A DNA stretch of 24,891 nt, from the NCBI GenBank assembly GCA_964606895.1, contig CAZSHX010000073.1, positions 1-24,891 on the forward strand. Reading direction: 5' to 3'. The notes under the pieces are model-generated. The model was not told the DNA's origin and made no database searches. It saw nothing but the letters and a program-made list of their open reading frames with translations. Each line of letters begins with the position of its first letter. Position 1 is the stretch's first letter. Positions 1-9,900 of the stretch are shown one piece after another. Origin of the DNA: CAZSHX01 sp964606895 (GTDB taxonomy: Bacteria; Bacteroidota; Ignavibacteria; Kapaibacteriales; UBA2268). A program made the position numbers and the translations under genes.

Positions 1-40
1 TTATGATCCTTATAAATTATATAGTAAGGTTTATAATGAA

Positions 41-559
41 TCATAACACTAGATTACATACATCCTTAATAGAGCATCCATTGTCAATATGTTCAGCAAT
101 TTCAATTATGGTACGGTCTCCTTCGCCAATACAGACATAATCTGCATATTCAAGGCATATTGAAGTTTGCACTGTAGGGTCGAATCCACCCCAGACAATT
201 GGTAAATCAAAATATTTTTTAAGAAATCTGGTAACATGAATGGCATGTCTTCTTGTTGGTGTGGTAACTGTCATCCCAATTAATTCTGGTTCTATTCTTG
301 AAATCAGCTTGTGTAAAAGTTCTAATTCAATTTCTGTAGGTGGTGAGTTCTCTGCAAATCTTATTACTTTACCGTTTATATCTATTCCTAACCATGGAGA
401 TTCATCTTCATCAAATTTAAGATTATTTGTAACTCTGTTTTCAAATCGTTTAAGAAAAATAATGTGACATTGATGCCCATTTTTTTTTAGGTTTGCAGAC
501 ATTAATCGTAGTCCGTATGCATTACGATCAAAAAGAGATATCAGTACTATGTTAGCCAA
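41..559 (-). CDS. B12-binding domain protein, N-terminal part of a radical SAM protein (truncated)
   Basis: This 172-residue product looks like the N-terminal cobalamin-binding domain of B12-dependent radical SAM proteins (BchE/methyltransferase type). It opens with a beta strand and the loop 'LISLFDRNAYGLRLMSA', has the mid-domain segment 'ELIGMTVTTPTRRHA', and ends with the signatures 'VWGGFDPT' and 'YVCIGEGDRTI', which precede the radical SAM domain in full-length members. No CxxxCxxC cluster motif follows: the frame stops right after 'KDVCNLVL', where full-length proteins (about 500-650 residues) continue. The start is TTG at 559. No in-frame ATG lies nearby upstream, and GGAG sits 8 bases before the TTG. 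The DNA after the stop shows no recognisable radical SAM sequence in the 40 bases left in the window. It is either a gene broken by frameshift or rearrangement, or a stand-alone B12-binding domain. Family assignment is fairly firm; function is unknown. Confidence 0.6.
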   Translation of the reverse strand: MANIVLISLFDRNAYGLRLMSANLKKNGHQCHIIFLKRFENRVTNNLKFDEDESPWLGIDINGKVIRFAENSPPTEIELELLHKLISRIEPELIGMTVTTPTRRHAIHVTRFLKKYFDLPIVWGGFDPTVQTSICLEYADYVCIGEGDRTIIEIAEHIDNGCSIKDVCNLVL

Positions 560-1145
560 AATATTTGCTCCATTTTTAGTTTTCGTAAGTTTCTAAGCAA
601 ACAAATTATTTACTTATTAAAATAATATATTTTAACAATTGCAATATTTGTACAAATTCATATATTTACTGAAGATTATACAACTTCCTCTACCAGCATT
701 ATTAACAAAATAATTGCATAAGTGGTGTCATTAAAATATATTTTCATGCAATTTTTAAGAGTAAATAAGATATCGAACACCAAATATGTCATACAAAATT
801 AAACTATTTTGGAATAATATACAAGGGATAAATTGTAATTTTTGAGATGAAAATAATCAATTGTGGAAATGGAATTGCTATTTACGAAAATAATAAGAAT
901 AATAAAGTAAATAAATTAATTGAATTACTAAATTAGTTCCAGAAAATTTATCTTCATTTAGTGGTGAATTGCATTCATGGAAGAAATAGAAGTTTTGAAA
1001 AATTTTTCTATTTTCAAATTATTGGTATTTGACTAAATACAGATAAATTGAAATTAAATTTATTTGAAAAGAAAAATATTCTAACAAAACTTTTTTAGGA
1101 AATCACTATATTGGAGTTTTATTTTTCAAAATTCTTTGTGGAAAT
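560..1145. other. AT-rich stretch without a recognised gene
   Basis: About 590 bases of very AT-rich sequence. Reading frames are broken by frequent stops and none gives a recognisable product. The longest start-led frame noticed is about 30 codons from 847, with no family resemblance. A weak inverted repeat is present (712-719 against 746-753, AATTGCAT/ATGCAATT, 26-base spacer). Promoters for the TTG-started gene on the minus strand and for the carboxypeptidase on the plus strand must lie here, but no box is clear enough to mark. Confidence 0.5.
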
Positions 1146-2660
1146 ATGATACTTAAAAACATATCCCGTTTATTTGTGGTTTTACTGATTTTTGCACTGA
1201 TTTTCTTTACTTCATCTGAATTTACTTTTGCTGAAAAAGAGACTAAAGATAAAGACAAAAAAGAGAAAAAGGAAAAAAAGAAAAAGAAAAAAATTGAAAT
1301 CGAAGATTTTGAACCTGTAAATAACAACGCTCAAGCAGGGTTGCCTTTCGATATGAACAGCATGTACAATGCTGATTCTACGGATGACGGCTCGCTGAGC
1401 GGCAGTCTGGAATGGAGGGTTCAAGTGCGGGACGACAACAATAATCCCAACCTTTACTCTAAATTCAGAAACTGGTGGTACACCAAAATCGAAGGTGTTG
1501 ACAAAAACAACAAAACAAGAGTCTTGATTATGGGTGACGGTTGGAAGGGACGGGACTATGTTCTGCCTGTTTATTCTTATGACAGAAAAAACTGGTTTCG
1601 GTTACGACCCGACGAAGTAACTCACGAAGGCGAAAAGGATGGATATTACAATTATTCAATCAATAAAAAATTCGAGTCGAATGTTGTTTGGATTGCACGT
1701 TATTTCCCCTATACTTTGAATAGATTAACCAATCTGCTTAAAAAGCATTCCTCCAATCCTTATATGAAATTGGAAGTTATCGGCAAAACTCCGATGAATC
1801 GTCCAATAAATCTCATTACGATAACCGACCCTAAGAGTGATGACAAGAATAAAAAGCGGATTTGGATTCAATGCCGGACTCATCCGTCAGAAACAGGCAG
1901 TTCGTTTGTTCTTGAAGGATTGATTGATTATTTACTGACCGAATGCAACGCTACATGCAAAAAGGTTGATTTGAGCAAGCTGATTTTCAACATTGTCCCA
2001 ATTGTCAATGTTGACGGTGTTGCGGTCGGAAACTCAAGGATTGCTCCATCGGGTGTTGACCTTGAAAGGCAGTGGTTAAGGAAAAACGGTAACGATAATA
2101 AAAACCTGCAGGATTCTGTTGCAATAGAAGTCAAGTATATAAGTTCGAAAATCCTCGAGCTTGCTTCGTCGGGACCCGATTTCATTGCGGCTTTCAATCT
2201 TCATTCAACGAATGCGACACCTTACGAAAGACCATTTCTTTTTTCGAACTTCCGAAAAGCTTTGCCCGAGCATGGAAGCGAAGGAGATTCAATGTTTATC
2301 AGGCAACTCAATTTCGTCAGGGAAATGTCAAAAGAATTCTGTGGTGATACGGTTTACCTGAAAACAAGTTACGACCCCGGGCTTTCCATGGACAAAAAAA
2401 TATTCCCCGAAAGCTGGTGGTGGGTTCATTACAAAGACAAAGTTGTTGCCGGAACAATTGAAACAACATCCGGCATCAACGGATGCTACGAAGAATGGGT
2501 TAGCTGGCGAGACCATGTGAATATGGGCGAAGCATTGGCAATTGCCTGCCAGAAATACTTCAATATTTTCATCGAGAAAAAGTGGTTCAGATATGATGCT
2601 CCAAGCTGGGACATGAAAGAATTACTGAAATACACAAATGAGTCAACGGGAGATAAATAA
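1146..2660 (+). CDS. Exported M14 zinc carboxypeptidase, cytosolic-carboxypeptidase-like subfamily
   Basis: A 504-residue metallocarboxypeptidase. Residues 1-29 are a signal peptide, followed by a Lys/Glu-rich linker (about 31-49) and Asp/Glu. Residues 85-200 match the beta-rich N-domain that precedes the catalytic domain in CCP/AGBL-type enzymes ('FRNWWYTKIEGV', 'PVYSYDRKNWFRL'). The catalytic domain shows the zinc ligands H246 and E249 in 'CRTHPSETGSS', the third ligand H353 in 'AFNLHSTNATP', and the catalytic glutamate E439 in 'AGTIETTSG'. The carboxylate-anchoring motif, usually DLNR, reads DLER (305-308), so the Asn is replaced by Glu. The enzyme should remove C-terminal residues from peptides in the periplasm or outside the cell; CCP relatives often act on acidic tails, but the substrate here is unknown. 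It stands alone, with 180 bases before the next gene. Family is firm; specificity is not. Confidence 0.9.
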   Translation: MILKNISRLFVVLLIFALIFFTSSEFTFAEKETKDKDKKEKKEKKKKKKIEIEDFEPVNNNAQAGLPFDMNSMYNADSTDDGSLSGSLEWRVQVRDDNNNPNLYSKFRNWWYTKIEGVDKNNKTRVLIMGDGWKGRDYVLPVYSYDRKNWFRLRPDEVTHEGEKDGYYNYSINKKFESNVVWIARYFPYTLNRLTNLLKKHSSNPYMKLEVIGKTPMNRPINLITITDPKSDDKNKKRIWIQCRTHPSETGSSFVLEGLIDYLLTECNATCKKVDLSKLIFNIVPIVNVDGVAVGNSRIAPSGVDLERQWLRKNGNDNKNLQDSVAIEVKYISSKILELASSGPDFIAAFNLHSTNATPYERPFLFSNFRKALPEHGSEGDSMFIRQLNFVREMSKEFCGDTVYLKTSYDPGLSMDKKIFPESWWWVHYKDKVVAGTIETTSGINGCYEEWVSWRDHVNMGEALAIACQKYFNIFIEKKWFRYDAPSWDMKELLKYTNESTGDK

Positions 2661-2844
2661 ACCAAGTTATTTTTACGTATTTAGGATTTGACAGGAACCG
2701 AAAATATCAAAATTGAACATTCATAAAATTTTTTTTTAGTTTATCCTTCTTGTTGGTTTTAGTATATTCTGAGAATAAATTAAAATTTTTTAAATTGTTC
2801 CCTTATAAATAAATTAGATTATGTTAAAATAAAAATTTACCGAT

Positions 2845-5406
2845 ATGTTTTTTATAAGAAATACTTTCATTATTTTGCTAATCGTGATTTTTGCTGTTTT
2901 TGATTTTCAGGACAATTCAGCAAAAATCAAAAAGAATCCACGAGAGGATGACAGTTTTAAATATAAAAATACTTCTGAACGAATTAACAGCCTGAAAGCA
3001 GAACTAAGGAGTAACATCAATGAATTGAGAAGAATTGATATTATTAACGAAATTTCTTCTTATTCAATTATTTTCCCTGATTCAACATTATTCTATGCTA
3101 ATTATGCCTTAAAAGAATCTGAAAATGCAGATTATAAAAAAGGTACCGCACAAGCTCATATCAATCTTGGGACAGCACTTGTTTACAAGGCTAAATTAGA
3201 TGAAGCATTATCTCATTTCGAAAAATCGTTTACAATTTCGAAGGATAATAATCTTTCTCAGGAAGAATGCAATTCTTTAGTTGGTCTTGCAGATACCTAT
3301 TCTGCAATGAGAAAATTCCCGGAATCTAAAAAATATTATCTGTTAGCTTTTGAGAAATTTGCTAAATTTGGTACTTATGAAGTTTTTTTAAAAGGATACA
3401 CAGGTTACTCAAGGTTATTACAAAAAATGGGAGAGAACGAATCAGCGATTGAATATATGATAAAAGCTCTGAATATTGCTAAGGATAATGCAGATGAACT
3501 GAATATTTTAAGAGCTTATTCTAATTTAGCAAACCTTTATCATGGATTGACAAATTATTCTGCCGCAACAGAAAATTATAAAAAAGCACTCAACATTGCT
3601 GAAGAAATAAAGGATAGCATTCTAATGACCAAGCAATTGGGAAATCTGGGTATAATTAGTTTTGTTCAGGGAGATTATCCGAAAGCTTTAGAGTATTATG
3701 AGTGGTCAATGGGAATCAATCTTGCTTTGAAGAATAAGGTCGGTTATTCAATGACTCTTGGAAATGTGGGTGTTTTATACAGGAACTTGAATAATGCCCC
3801 AAAGGCACTTGAATATTTTGAAAAAGCTCAAGCAATTTATGAAGAATTAGGGATGAAAAGAGACTTGTCTATCAATTTGGGCAGTATCGGCAATGTTTGT
3901 TATGATATGAAAAATTATAAAAAAGCTCTTGATTGCTACACACGTGCTTTAAAATATGCGGAAGAACTGGATGACAAAACAGGGATTTCAAGAAATCTCA
4001 GTTCATTAGCTAATATTTTCAGTGATATGCGGGATTATCAGAAAGCAATTGAATATTATGAAAAAGCTACTCAAGTGGCAGGTCAGTCTAAAGATAAGCG
4101 GACTATTACTTACCAATTTCTGAATATGGGCTTTATTCATTATGAAATAGCGATTGATTCGAGTAATAAAGATACTAGTAAAATAATAGACCATCTTCGC
4201 AAAGCTATTGATTATCAAGAAAAGGCGGCTTTGGGATTTAAAGAGATGGGTGAAATTAACGGTCTTAGCCAGGCTCTTCTGGCACAGTCGAATACTTTCA
4301 TGGAATTGAAAGATTACAAAAATGCCATCGAAAAATATAAATCGGCAAAAGCTATTCAGGATTCTATCTTTTCGTCCGATAATCAAAAGAAAATTGCCGA
4401 ATTAGAGGTAAAAAAGGACTTGGAAATTAAACAAAAAGAAAACGATGTTCTCAAAAATCAGGCACTTCTTCAAAAATCCGAACTTTTGAAGAATAAGCAG
4501 GAAGTTGAGAATTTGCATAACAATGAGACAATTCAGAATCTTCAATTAGAAAAACAAAATCTGGCTATAAATAAAAAAAATAATGAATTGTCTTTACTTG
4601 AAAAAGACAAAAAATTCAACGAGTTAGAGATTAGGAAAAAAGAGTTCGAGAAAGTTATTATCATTATCAGTTCCATCATTGCTTTCTCTGCTATTTTAAT
4701 ATTTCTTTTTATAGCTTTCAAAATAAGAGAAAAACGCAGGAAATATATTAACGAAAAACAATTGCTTAAGTCCCAGCTTCAGGCTCTGAGACTTCAGATG
4801 AATCCCCATTTTATCTTTAACACAATTAATTCGATTCTCTACCTCATTAACAAGCAAGACAATTATAATGCAACTGAATATCTTACAAAGCTCAGCAAAC
4901 TGATGAGGATGATTCTTGAGAATTCTCATTATCATACCATTAGTCTTGCTGAGGAGATTGATTCTTTACGATTATATCTCGAACTTGAATCACTCAGATT
5001 TGAAAATAAATTTGAATTTAATATTTCGTTATCCGATAAAATTGATTCGCATGAAACTCAGATTCCTACAATGCTTATTCAACCTTATGTTGAAAATGCT
5101 TTGATCCATGGTCTCCTCAATAAACAGGAAGCCGGAAGTCTCCAAATTGAATTTGATCTGGAAAATGATGTTATTAAAACAAAGATTATTGATAATGGAA
5201 TCGGCAGAGAGAAAGCATCGGAATTTAACAAAAGCAAAACGCAGAAACACAAATCCTTAGGAATGAGCGTTACTAAGGAAAGGCTGAATTTATTAAATTC
5301 TCTAAAAGATAAGTCTATAAATGAAAAAATTACAGATTTGAAGGATGATAATAATAATCCATCAGGTACATTGGTTGAACTATTTATTCCAATTGATTTA
5401 AATTAA
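2845..5406 (+). CDS. Periplasmic TPR sensor histidine kinase, LytS type
   Basis: An 853-residue membrane sensor kinase. It has an N-terminal signal/anchor (1-20), a long array of tetratricopeptide repeats (about 85-500, repeated pattern 'A.EYYEKA...'), a charged coiled coil (about 510-600) and a transmembrane helix (604-626) ending in 'KIREKRRK'. The cytoplasmic kinase has the LytS-family signature 'LRLQMNPHFIFNTINSI' with phospho-accepting H655, an N-box 'QPYVENALIHG' (N751), and an ATP-lid 'DNGIGRE' (783-789). Classical HisKA is absent, as usual for this family. The TPR array should sit in the periplasm and bind a partner protein or peptide, with the coiled coil relaying the signal. The response regulator follows after 24 bases, so the two form an operon and a two-component system. 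The TPR-sensor layout is common in Bacteroidota. The ligand is unknown. Confidence 0.93.
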   Translation: MFFIRNTFIILLIVIFAVFDFQDNSAKIKKNPREDDSFKYKNTSERINSLKAELRSNINELRRIDIINEISSYSIIFPDSTLFYANYALKESENADYKKGTAQAHINLGTALVYKAKLDEALSHFEKSFTISKDNNLSQEECNSLVGLADTYSAMRKFPESKKYYLLAFEKFAKFGTYEVFLKGYTGYSRLLQKMGENESAIEYMIKALNIAKDNADELNILRAYSNLANLYHGLTNYSAATENYKKALNIAEEIKDSILMTKQLGNLGIISFVQGDYPKALEYYEWSMGINLALKNKVGYSMTLGNVGVLYRNLNNAPKALEYFEKAQAIYEELGMKRDLSINLGSIGNVCYDMKNYKKALDCYTRALKYAEELDDKTGISRNLSSLANIFSDMRDYQKAIEYYEKATQVAGQSKDKRTITYQFLNMGFIHYEIAIDSSNKDTSKIIDHLRKAIDYQEKAALGFKEMGEINGLSQALLAQSNTFMELKDYKNAIEKYKSAKAIQDSIFSSDNQKKIAELEVKKDLEIKQKENDVLKNQALLQKSELLKNKQEVENLHNNETIQNLQLEKQNLAINKKNNELSLLEKDKKFNELEIRKKEFEKVIIIISSIIAFSAILIFLFIAFKIREKRRKYINEKQLLKSQLQALRLQMNPHFIFNTINSILYLINKQDNYNATEYLTKLSKLMRMILENSHYHTISLAEEIDSLRLYLELESLRFENKFEFNISLSDKIDSHETQIPTMLIQPYVENALIHGLLNKQEAGSLQIEFDLENDVIKTKIIDNGIGREKASEFNKSKTQKHKSLGMSVTKERLNLLNSLKDKSINEKITDLKDDNNNPSGTLVELFIPIDLN

Positions 5407-5430
5407 TTTATATATATCAAGGATACAGTT

Positions 5431-6183
5431 ATGAGTAAAATAAGAACAATAATTGCTGACGACGAAAGACATGGCAGAGAAAATCTTGATATGTTAATTC
5501 AAAGAAATTGTATTGATGTTGAAATTATTGCAAAAACGGATAGTGTCCAATCAACAATTGATGCAATTTCTACACTTAAACCTGACCTGGTATTTCTGGA
5601 TATTGATTTTCCGGATGGCAATGGATTTGATGTCCTCTATTCTCTCGACAATATGCACTTCGAAGTTATTTTTGTTACCGCTTTCAGTGGATACGCAATA
5701 AAAGCCATAAAATGCTCGGCTTTGGATTATTTATTGAAACCTATAGACAGCAAGGAAATAATTTCAGCAGTCCAAAAAGCCAGAATAAAGATGCTGAACC
5801 CTAATACTTCCATAAAACAGATTAATATTTTGAAGGAATATACTAAAACAGACAGTCAGAAAAAACTTGTCGTTCCTTCCGAAGACGGTTACATCTTTCT
5901 TGACATCGAAAACATAATAAGGTGCGAAGCTGAAAGCAATTATACAAAATTCTTTCTGACAAACAACAATAGGATAATCGTCTCCAAAACTCTTAAAGAG
6001 TATGATGAAATCTTATCACATAATAATTTTTTCAGAGTCCATAAATCACATCTGATAAACATGAATCACATCAAGAAATACCTCAAAGGAAAAGGTGGAT
6101 TTGTCGTCATGTCCGATGGTTCCGAGATTGAAGTTTCAGCCAGAAAAAAGGTTGAATTCCTTGAATTTCTCTCAAGACTTTAA
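5431..6183 (+). CDS. LytTR-family DNA-binding response regulator
   Basis: A 250-residue response regulator with a REC domain (1-120) and a LytTR DNA-binding domain (about 145-250). REC residues are all present: acidic pocket D10/D11, phosphoacceptor D57 in 'LVFLDIDFPDG', T83 and K103 in 'DYLLKPID'. The LytTR part carries the usual 'RCEAESNYTKFF', 'FFRVHKSHLINMNHIKKY' and 'MSDGSEIEVSARKK' segments. It should be phosphorylated by the TPR kinase encoded 24 bases upstream and bind direct repeats in promoters. The start is ATG at 5431 with AGGA eight bases upstream. The nearest downstream genes are the T9SS-tagged protein and the repeat fibre, which makes them candidate targets by position only. 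A mutated copy of the last 50 residues of a related LytTR domain lies behind the fibre gene at 13583-13765. Confidence 0.95.
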   Translation: MSKIRTIIADDERHGRENLDMLIQRNCIDVEIIAKTDSVQSTIDAISTLKPDLVFLDIDFPDGNGFDVLYSLDNMHFEVIFVTAFSGYAIKAIKCSALDYLLKPIDSKEIISAVQKARIKMLNPNTSIKQINILKEYTKTDSQKKLVVPSEDGYIFLDIENIIRCEAESNYTKFFLTNNNRIIVSKTLKEYDEILSHNNFFRVHKSHLINMNHIKKYLKGKGGFVVMSDGSEIEVSARKKVEFLEFLSRL

Positions 6184-6313
6184 TTACCGAAGTTTTTTCT
6201 TCATTACAAAACCACTCAGAATTGTTACGTTAAATAATTCAAACCCCAACATCACTCATTGATCATTTTTTATTCTGAAAGACTTACATAATTTTGATAT
6301 GTAATTTTCGGGA

Positions 6314-6336
6314 GAACTGAAATTTATTTTCGGTTC
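6314..6336. terminator. Hairpin between the regulator gene and the T9SS-tagged gene
   Basis: A 9-bp stem (GAACTGAAA against TTTCGGTTC, one G-T pair) with a 5-base loop lies 131 bases after the LytTR stop and about 58 bases before the next start. No clean run of T follows, so it may be a weak terminator, an operator or a leader structure. The pairing is seen directly; the role is a guess. Confidence 0.35.
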
Positions 6337-6393
6337 AATTAATATGTATAATAGAAAATGATAAATATTTTTCACAAACTTTTAGGGTTTATA

Positions 6394-6930
6394 ATGTTCA
6401 AAAAACATTTTTTACTTTTAATAACCATAAGCCTGGTATTTGCCTCAATAATTACCCATTCCCAACAATGGAAAATTATTGATAACATCAGCAATGGAAC
6501 AAGTCTTAACAGCTATTCAGGCAAACAACTACGGTCAACCATAGGGCAGGCAATAACGGGCATCAGCAAGGACAAAGTCCAAAGTGATAAAGGATTTATG
6601 TATATCATTGCTCAAACCAGAAAGAAAATCAACAGTGTTTACGGCAGTGAACCCCAAGACCAAAATTCAACGATAGATTTGCGTATTAACGGTGCCAATC
6701 CCGCAAGCAACGCAAGTTCGATTCTGCTAACCCTCAAAGAGCCGGCTTATCTGACTTTGGGAGTCTATGACCTGCTCGGTAGGGAAATATTAAAAATTGC
6801 AGATGGATTTTATGCCGTAGGTTCGTTCACTCTGCCTGTTGTTGCAAACGATTTGCAATCCGGAAACTATATTATCAAACTAAATTCACCCAAAGAACAA
6901 AAGTTCTGTTATTTATTAATTATCAAGTAA
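6394..6930 (+). CDS. Short secreted protein with 'TIGQ' motif and T9SS sorting domain
   Basis: The frame is open from ATG 6358, but ATG 6394 is the better start: AGGG lies 8 bases upstream and the protein then opens with a normal signal peptide, 'MFKKHFLLLITISLVFAS', with cleavage near 'THSQQ'. The mature part is short. It holds the pattern 'LRSTIGQAITG...DKGFMY', seen in secreted proteins of Bacteroidota relatives ('TIGQ...GFW' proteins), then a C-terminal type A T9SS sorting domain ('NGANPASNASSILLTL', 'GVYDLLGREI', 'LQSGNYIIKL'). It should be exported by Sec, passed through the T9SS and anchored or released at the surface. Only 33 bases separate it from the fibre gene, so the two are probably co-transcribed. 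Its function beyond secretion is not known; a partner or anchor of the fibre is possible. Confidence 0.75.
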   Translation: MFKKHFLLLITISLVFASIITHSQQWKIIDNISNGTSLNSYSGKQLRSTIGQAITGISKDKVQSDKGFMYIIAQTRKKINSVYGSEPQDQNSTIDLRINGANPASNASSILLTLKEPAYLTLGVYDLLGREILKIADGFYAVGSFTLPVVANDLQSGNYIIKLNSPKEQKFCYLLIIK

Positions 6931-6963
6931 AAAAATAAAATATTAATTTATAGAGGAAAAGTT

Positions 6964-9900
6964 ATGAAAAAATTATTAACATCGTCAGTATTACTATTAA
7001 TATTTATAGTTATATCTGCTTATGCACAAATGCCAAGAACTATCAGCTATCAGGGGTTACTTCTGGATAACTCAGGAAATATTCTGCCTGACGGGAGTCA
7101 CAGCGTTACAATTAAAATCTATGACACACCGAACGGAAGTACAGCATTATTTATTGAAACTCAGACGGTTATATCATCGCTGGGTGTAATCAATGTTTCA
7201 ATCGGTTCGAACAATCCTATTCCAGCAGATTTAACATTCAATAAGCAATACTATATCGGCGTTACAATTGACAATGGAAGCGAATTAACACCAAGAACGA
7301 TATTAACAACATCACCTTATGCTTTCTTTTCCGAAATTGCTGATACTGCTTTGAACGTTTCGCCAAATGCAAGCGGTGTTGTTAATTCATTGAACGGTGA
7401 GACAGGGCATCTGGCAATTAAGGGTGAGGGCGGAACAGTAATCACAAACAATGGAAAGACAATTACTGTTTCCACGGCAACTTTGATTCAGAATATTTCG
7501 AGCGATAAAGGAACGATTAACGTAACAAATCCAAACGGACCGAAAGTTTCACTGGATATTGCTAACAAATCAATAACTACCGACAAATTGGCTGATGGTT
7601 CTGTTACATTAGTGAAACTTGCCGATGACGTATTCCCTACATCTTTGCCGCCATCAGGTCAAGCCGGAGGCGGTCTCGGCGGAAATTATCCTAATCCTTA
7701 TATTGCAGAAGGTGCAGTTGGGACGAACCAAATTCAAGATGGTTCAGTCTCTGATAACAAAATTTCAACAGTTTCTTGGAGTAAAATCACCGGATATCCG
7801 GGTGGTGGGAATCCAGTCGGACCTGCAGGCGGAAGTCTTTCGGGGAATTACCCTAATCCGCAGATTGCAGATGGTGCAGTAAGTGATTCAAAAATCGCTA
7901 CCGGAATATCCTATTCAAAGCTTTCAGGAGCTCCGACAAGTTTACCGCCGAGCGGCTCTGCCGGAGGAAGTTTAGCAGGAACTTATCCTAATCCTACTTT
8001 AGCCGCAGGTTCAGNNNNNNNNNNNNNNNNNNNNNNNNNNNNNNNNNNNNNNNNNNNNNNNNNNNNNNNNNNNNNNNNNNNNNNNNNNNNNNNNNNNNNN
8101 NNNNNNNNNNNNNNCGGGTTTCGCACCAAACGGGACAGCCGGAGGAAGTTTAGCAGGAACTTATCCTAATCCTACTTTAGCCGCAGGTTCAGTCGGAACT
8201 TCACAAATAACAGATGGAACAGTCACAACTGCAAAAGTTGCCGATTTAGCAATTACGAATGCGAAAATAAATGATGTTGCTTGGTCAAAAATAACGGGAA
8301 CTCCATCGGGTTTCGCACCAAACGGGACAGCCGGAGGAAGTTTAGCAGGAACTTATCCTAACCCAACATTAGCCGCAGGTTCCGTCGGTACTACACAAAT
8401 AACAGATGGAACAGTAACAACTGCCAAAGTAGCAGATTTAGGTATTACGAATGCTAAAATCAACGATGTAGCATGGTCAAAAGTAACAGGAACTCCATCG
8501 GGTTTTACACCAAACGGCACAGCCGGAGGAAGCTTAGCCGGGACATATCCTAACCCAACATTAGCAGCCGGTTCAGTTGGCACTTCCCAGATAACTGATG
8601 GAACAGTCACAACTGCAAAAGTTGCCGATTTAGCAATTACAAATGCGAAAATAAATGATGTTGCTTGGTCAAAAGTAACGGGAACTCCAAGTGGTTTTAC
8701 ACCAAACGGGACAGCCGGAGGAAGTTTAGCAGGAACTTATCCTAACCCGACATTAGCCTCAGGTTCAGTTGGCACTTCACAAATAACAGATGGAACAGTC
8801 ACAACTGCAAAAGTTGCCGATTTAGCAATTACAAATGCGAAAATAAATGATGTTGCTTGGTCAAAAGTAACGGGAACTCCAAGTGGTTTTACACCAAACG
8901 GGACAGCCGGAGGAAGTTTAGCAGGAACTTATCCTAACCCGACATTAGCCTCAGGTTCAGTTGGCACTTCACAAATAACAGATGGAACAGTCACAACTGC
9001 AAAAGTTGCCGATTTAGCAATTACGAATGCGAAAATAAATGATGTAGCATGGTCAAAAGTAACGGGAACTCCGAGTGGTTTTGCTCCAAACGGCACAGCC
9101 GGAGGAAGCTTAGCCGGGACATATCCTAACCCGACATTAGCCTCAGGTTCAGTGGGGACTTCACAGATTTCAGCACTCGCGGTTACTGATGCGAAAATCA
9201 ACGATGTAGCATGGTCAAAAGTAACGGGAACTCCGAGTGGTTTTGCTCCGAACGGCACAGCCGGAGGAAGCTTAACCGGGACATATCCTAACCCGACATT
9301 AGCCGCAGGCTCCGTTGGCACTACTCAAATAACTGATGGAACAGTCACAACTGCAAAAGTTACCGATTTAGCAATTACAAATGCGAAAATAAATGATGTT
9401 GCTTGGTCAAAAGTAACGGGAATACCAAGTGGTTTTGCACCGAACGGCACAGCCGGAGGAAGTTTAGCCGGAACATATCCCAACCCGACATTAGCTGCAG
9501 GTTCTGTTGGCACTTCACAAATAACAGATGGAACAGTCACTACTGCCAAAGTTGCCGATTTAGCGATTACGAATGCGAAAATAAATGATGTAGCGTGGTC
9601 AAAAGTAACGGGAACTCCAAGTGGTTTTGCACCGAATGGCACAGCCGGAGGAAGTTTAGCCGGAACATATCCCAACCCTACGTTAGCCGCAGGCTCAGTT
9701 GGCACTTCACAAATAACAGATGGAACAGTAACAAATGCAAAAATTAGTGATGTCGCATGGTCAAAAGTAACTGGAACACCAAGTGGTTTTGCTCCGAATG
9801 GCACAGCCGGAGGAAGTTTAGCCGGAACATATCCTAACCCGACTTTAGCCGCAGGTTCAGTCGGAACTTCGGAAATCTCAGCCCTTGCGGTTACTGATGC

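Noticed and set aside
1106..1424. Minus-strand Phe/Ser/Leu-rich frames opposite the carboxypeptidase start
   Set aside because: They are shadows of the Lys/Glu-rich tether and signal peptide on the plus strand.
8115..8169. Apparent frame change and early stop after the N block
   Set aside because: The 100 Ns are a placeholder; the repeat-coding frame resumes immediately at 8117 and stays open to 13258.
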